Below are positions 62,661-64,000 of a stretch of DNA of 64,000 nucleotides, piece by piece. The notes under the pieces are model-generated. The model did no database searches. It saw only the letters and a list, made by a program, of their open reading frames with translations, and was not told the origin of the DNA. Every line of letters starts with the position of its first letter. Position 1 is the stretch's first letter. The translations under genes were made by a program, and so were the position numbers. The stretch is taken from contig CM055100.1 of assembly GCA_029204225.1 (NCBI GenBank), forward strand, positions 19,496,655-19,560,654. The letters are read 5' to 3'. Origin of the DNA: Diphasiastrum complanatum (lineage: Eukaryota; Streptophyta; Lycopodiopsida; Lycopodiales; Lycopodiaceae).

Positions 62661-64000
62661 AATATGCATAGAAGAGTTGTTAGCTACAAGTAAGGGACTC
62701 ACATCTCTCTCTTTATACATGTGCTTTAACTCCGTACTTTACATGTTCAAATGACCCCTCTTGTAGCTCCAAATTCTCCTTAGCACCACCGCTGCCGTTA
62801 GCCACAAAAAGTGAGATGTACCACTTATCTATTATCCAAAAAAAACAAGAATGACAGTAATGATGATGCCATAAAAAAGCAACTCTATTGCAAAGACAAA
62901 AAATAACTTGGTGAGATTTGTAGAGCATTTAGGAAGCAATATAAAAATTTGACATTTTATCTTGCTTCTAGGTTTGATGTTATGTTCCAATTAAATTATG
63001 GGTCAAATATTTCTTTGTGCAACAAAATTTATGAGCTACTTGTGTTGTAATTTACAACATTCAAAAGATGGCCTATGCTTATTTGGAGAAAGCTCCTTGA
63101 TATGCCCCCAGTTGACATAATAGCCGTGGTTGACATAACATTGAAGAGTGTAGTCCAACGTAGCTTTCCATGGGAGATTTCAAAGATTATTTATTTAAAA
63201 TCCAATCTGGTCTGAACTTTATTCATCCAGTTTATCAACTTACATAAGATGTTGGGAAATATTTAGAACATAGGCTTATGTCCCTTTCCACAAGTTTCAA
63301 CAACCCTTCATTTATGACTCGAACCACAACCTCGTGACATTACTTGTAGAAAGATAGGACAATGTTTACGGTGCCTAGTGAAATTGTTGCCATAAAATCA
63401 TAAAAATTGCAAGGGCGAACCACAAATTTTTGATTGGCAACAATGTTTTGACCTTTTTATAGCCATGTAATGAACATGCTTTCAAAAATTCCTTAAAAGA
63501 CCTCAAGATTCATCTAGGTGGACTGAATTCATGTCTATCTCTCCCCTTTAAGAAAAAAATACTAGGTAGAATGTCATTCGCGTAAGAGCGAGTCAATAAT
63601 AGGCCAATCCCTTGACTTCGCCTCACATTAAAGCTTGGCTTGAATTTAAAGAAGGTGCCCTTCACAAGATTAAATACCATATCTTTCTTTATATTATTTT
63701 TAATGTTCAAATATTAGAAGGCACTATGTGACATAGGTCCTTTCACAAGAGTAAACAACTCTTCTTTTTTCTCAAACCTTCATGGCATCGTGTGGCTTAT
63801 ATATGCCTTGGAGTTGGCTTGGGCAACACCTGAGGAAGGGGCATTCCAAGCCCTTTGGTCCTATACTTGAGGGCGAAGAAAAAACCTTTTAATGCCAAGT
63901 AAGGCAACTTTGGAAGGGGCGCACATTGTTGGGTTGAAATCAACATTTCAGTCTTCTTGATATGGAACTGCCATGTGTGTGGGTGACTTGTTATAACATG
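62661..64000. other. No gene recognised
   Basis: AT-rich DNA to the window edge. The only ORFs (62713-62928 and 63510-63710, minus) have no motif. Possibly the flank of the Gypsy relic. Confidence 0.4.

Overview
The window looks like intergenic, repeat-dominated DNA from a large land-plant genome. It is AT-rich and holds intron-bearing genes, Ty1/Copia and Ty3/Gypsy retroelements primed by initiator-Met tRNA (TGGTATCAGAGC), a Helitron, a Penelope-like element (PLE), very long (GA)n/(CT)n tracts and a plant nodulin-like membrane transporter gene. The PLE and the GA expansions would suit a fern or gymnosperm better than a compact angiosperm genome, but the sequence alone does not settle the taxon. 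No tRNA, rRNA or CRISPR was seen.

Layout. 1-10.2 kb: relics, namely Copia gag pieces, a defective LTR element (3800-6270), a Copia RNase H tail, an interstitial telomere-like patch and a Helitron remnant with its middle deleted. 10.2-11.8 kb: a (GA)n tract split by a solo LTR that itself carries a (GA)n tract. 12-21.4 kb: a decayed PLE on the minus strand. It has a reverse transcriptase with YIDD, no visible GIY-YIG endonuclease, three copies of its terminal-repeat-like sequence, and (GA)n at its junctions. 21.4-23.3 kb: more LTRs. 24.7-33.7 kb: a nodulin-like MFS gene (exons at 25735-26061, 26376-27379 and a terminal exon ending at 33674). Its intron holds a complete, apparently very young Copia element (27458-33318) with matching LTRs, a 5-bp target duplication and an open 1316-codon polyprotein. 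35.8-37.8 kb: Gypsy and Copia fragments.

39.2-42.4 kb holds the least expected content: two convergent, intron-containing, decayed protein genes that do not read as any common plant retroelement. The minus-strand one is long and multi-exon, with conserved-looking blocks (KLDESK, WHLAGDPKT, VHICTLH). They are most simply read as a cargo-bearing or poorly described DNA transposon, but this is inference.

42.4-58 kb: nested Copia fragments in both orientations, including an inverted LTR pair (51.2 and 56.4-57.4 kb) and an inserted element with an LTR (46723-47510), PBS and a long non-coding leader made partly of 173-bp repeats. 58-64 kb: another GA tract, a Gypsy gag with PBS and leader, a Gypsy integrase scrap and unassigned DNA. 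The only gene-like host sequence is the nodulin-like gene, and it lacks an internal block of the family's C-terminal half. The only apparently intact protein is the young Copia polyprotein.
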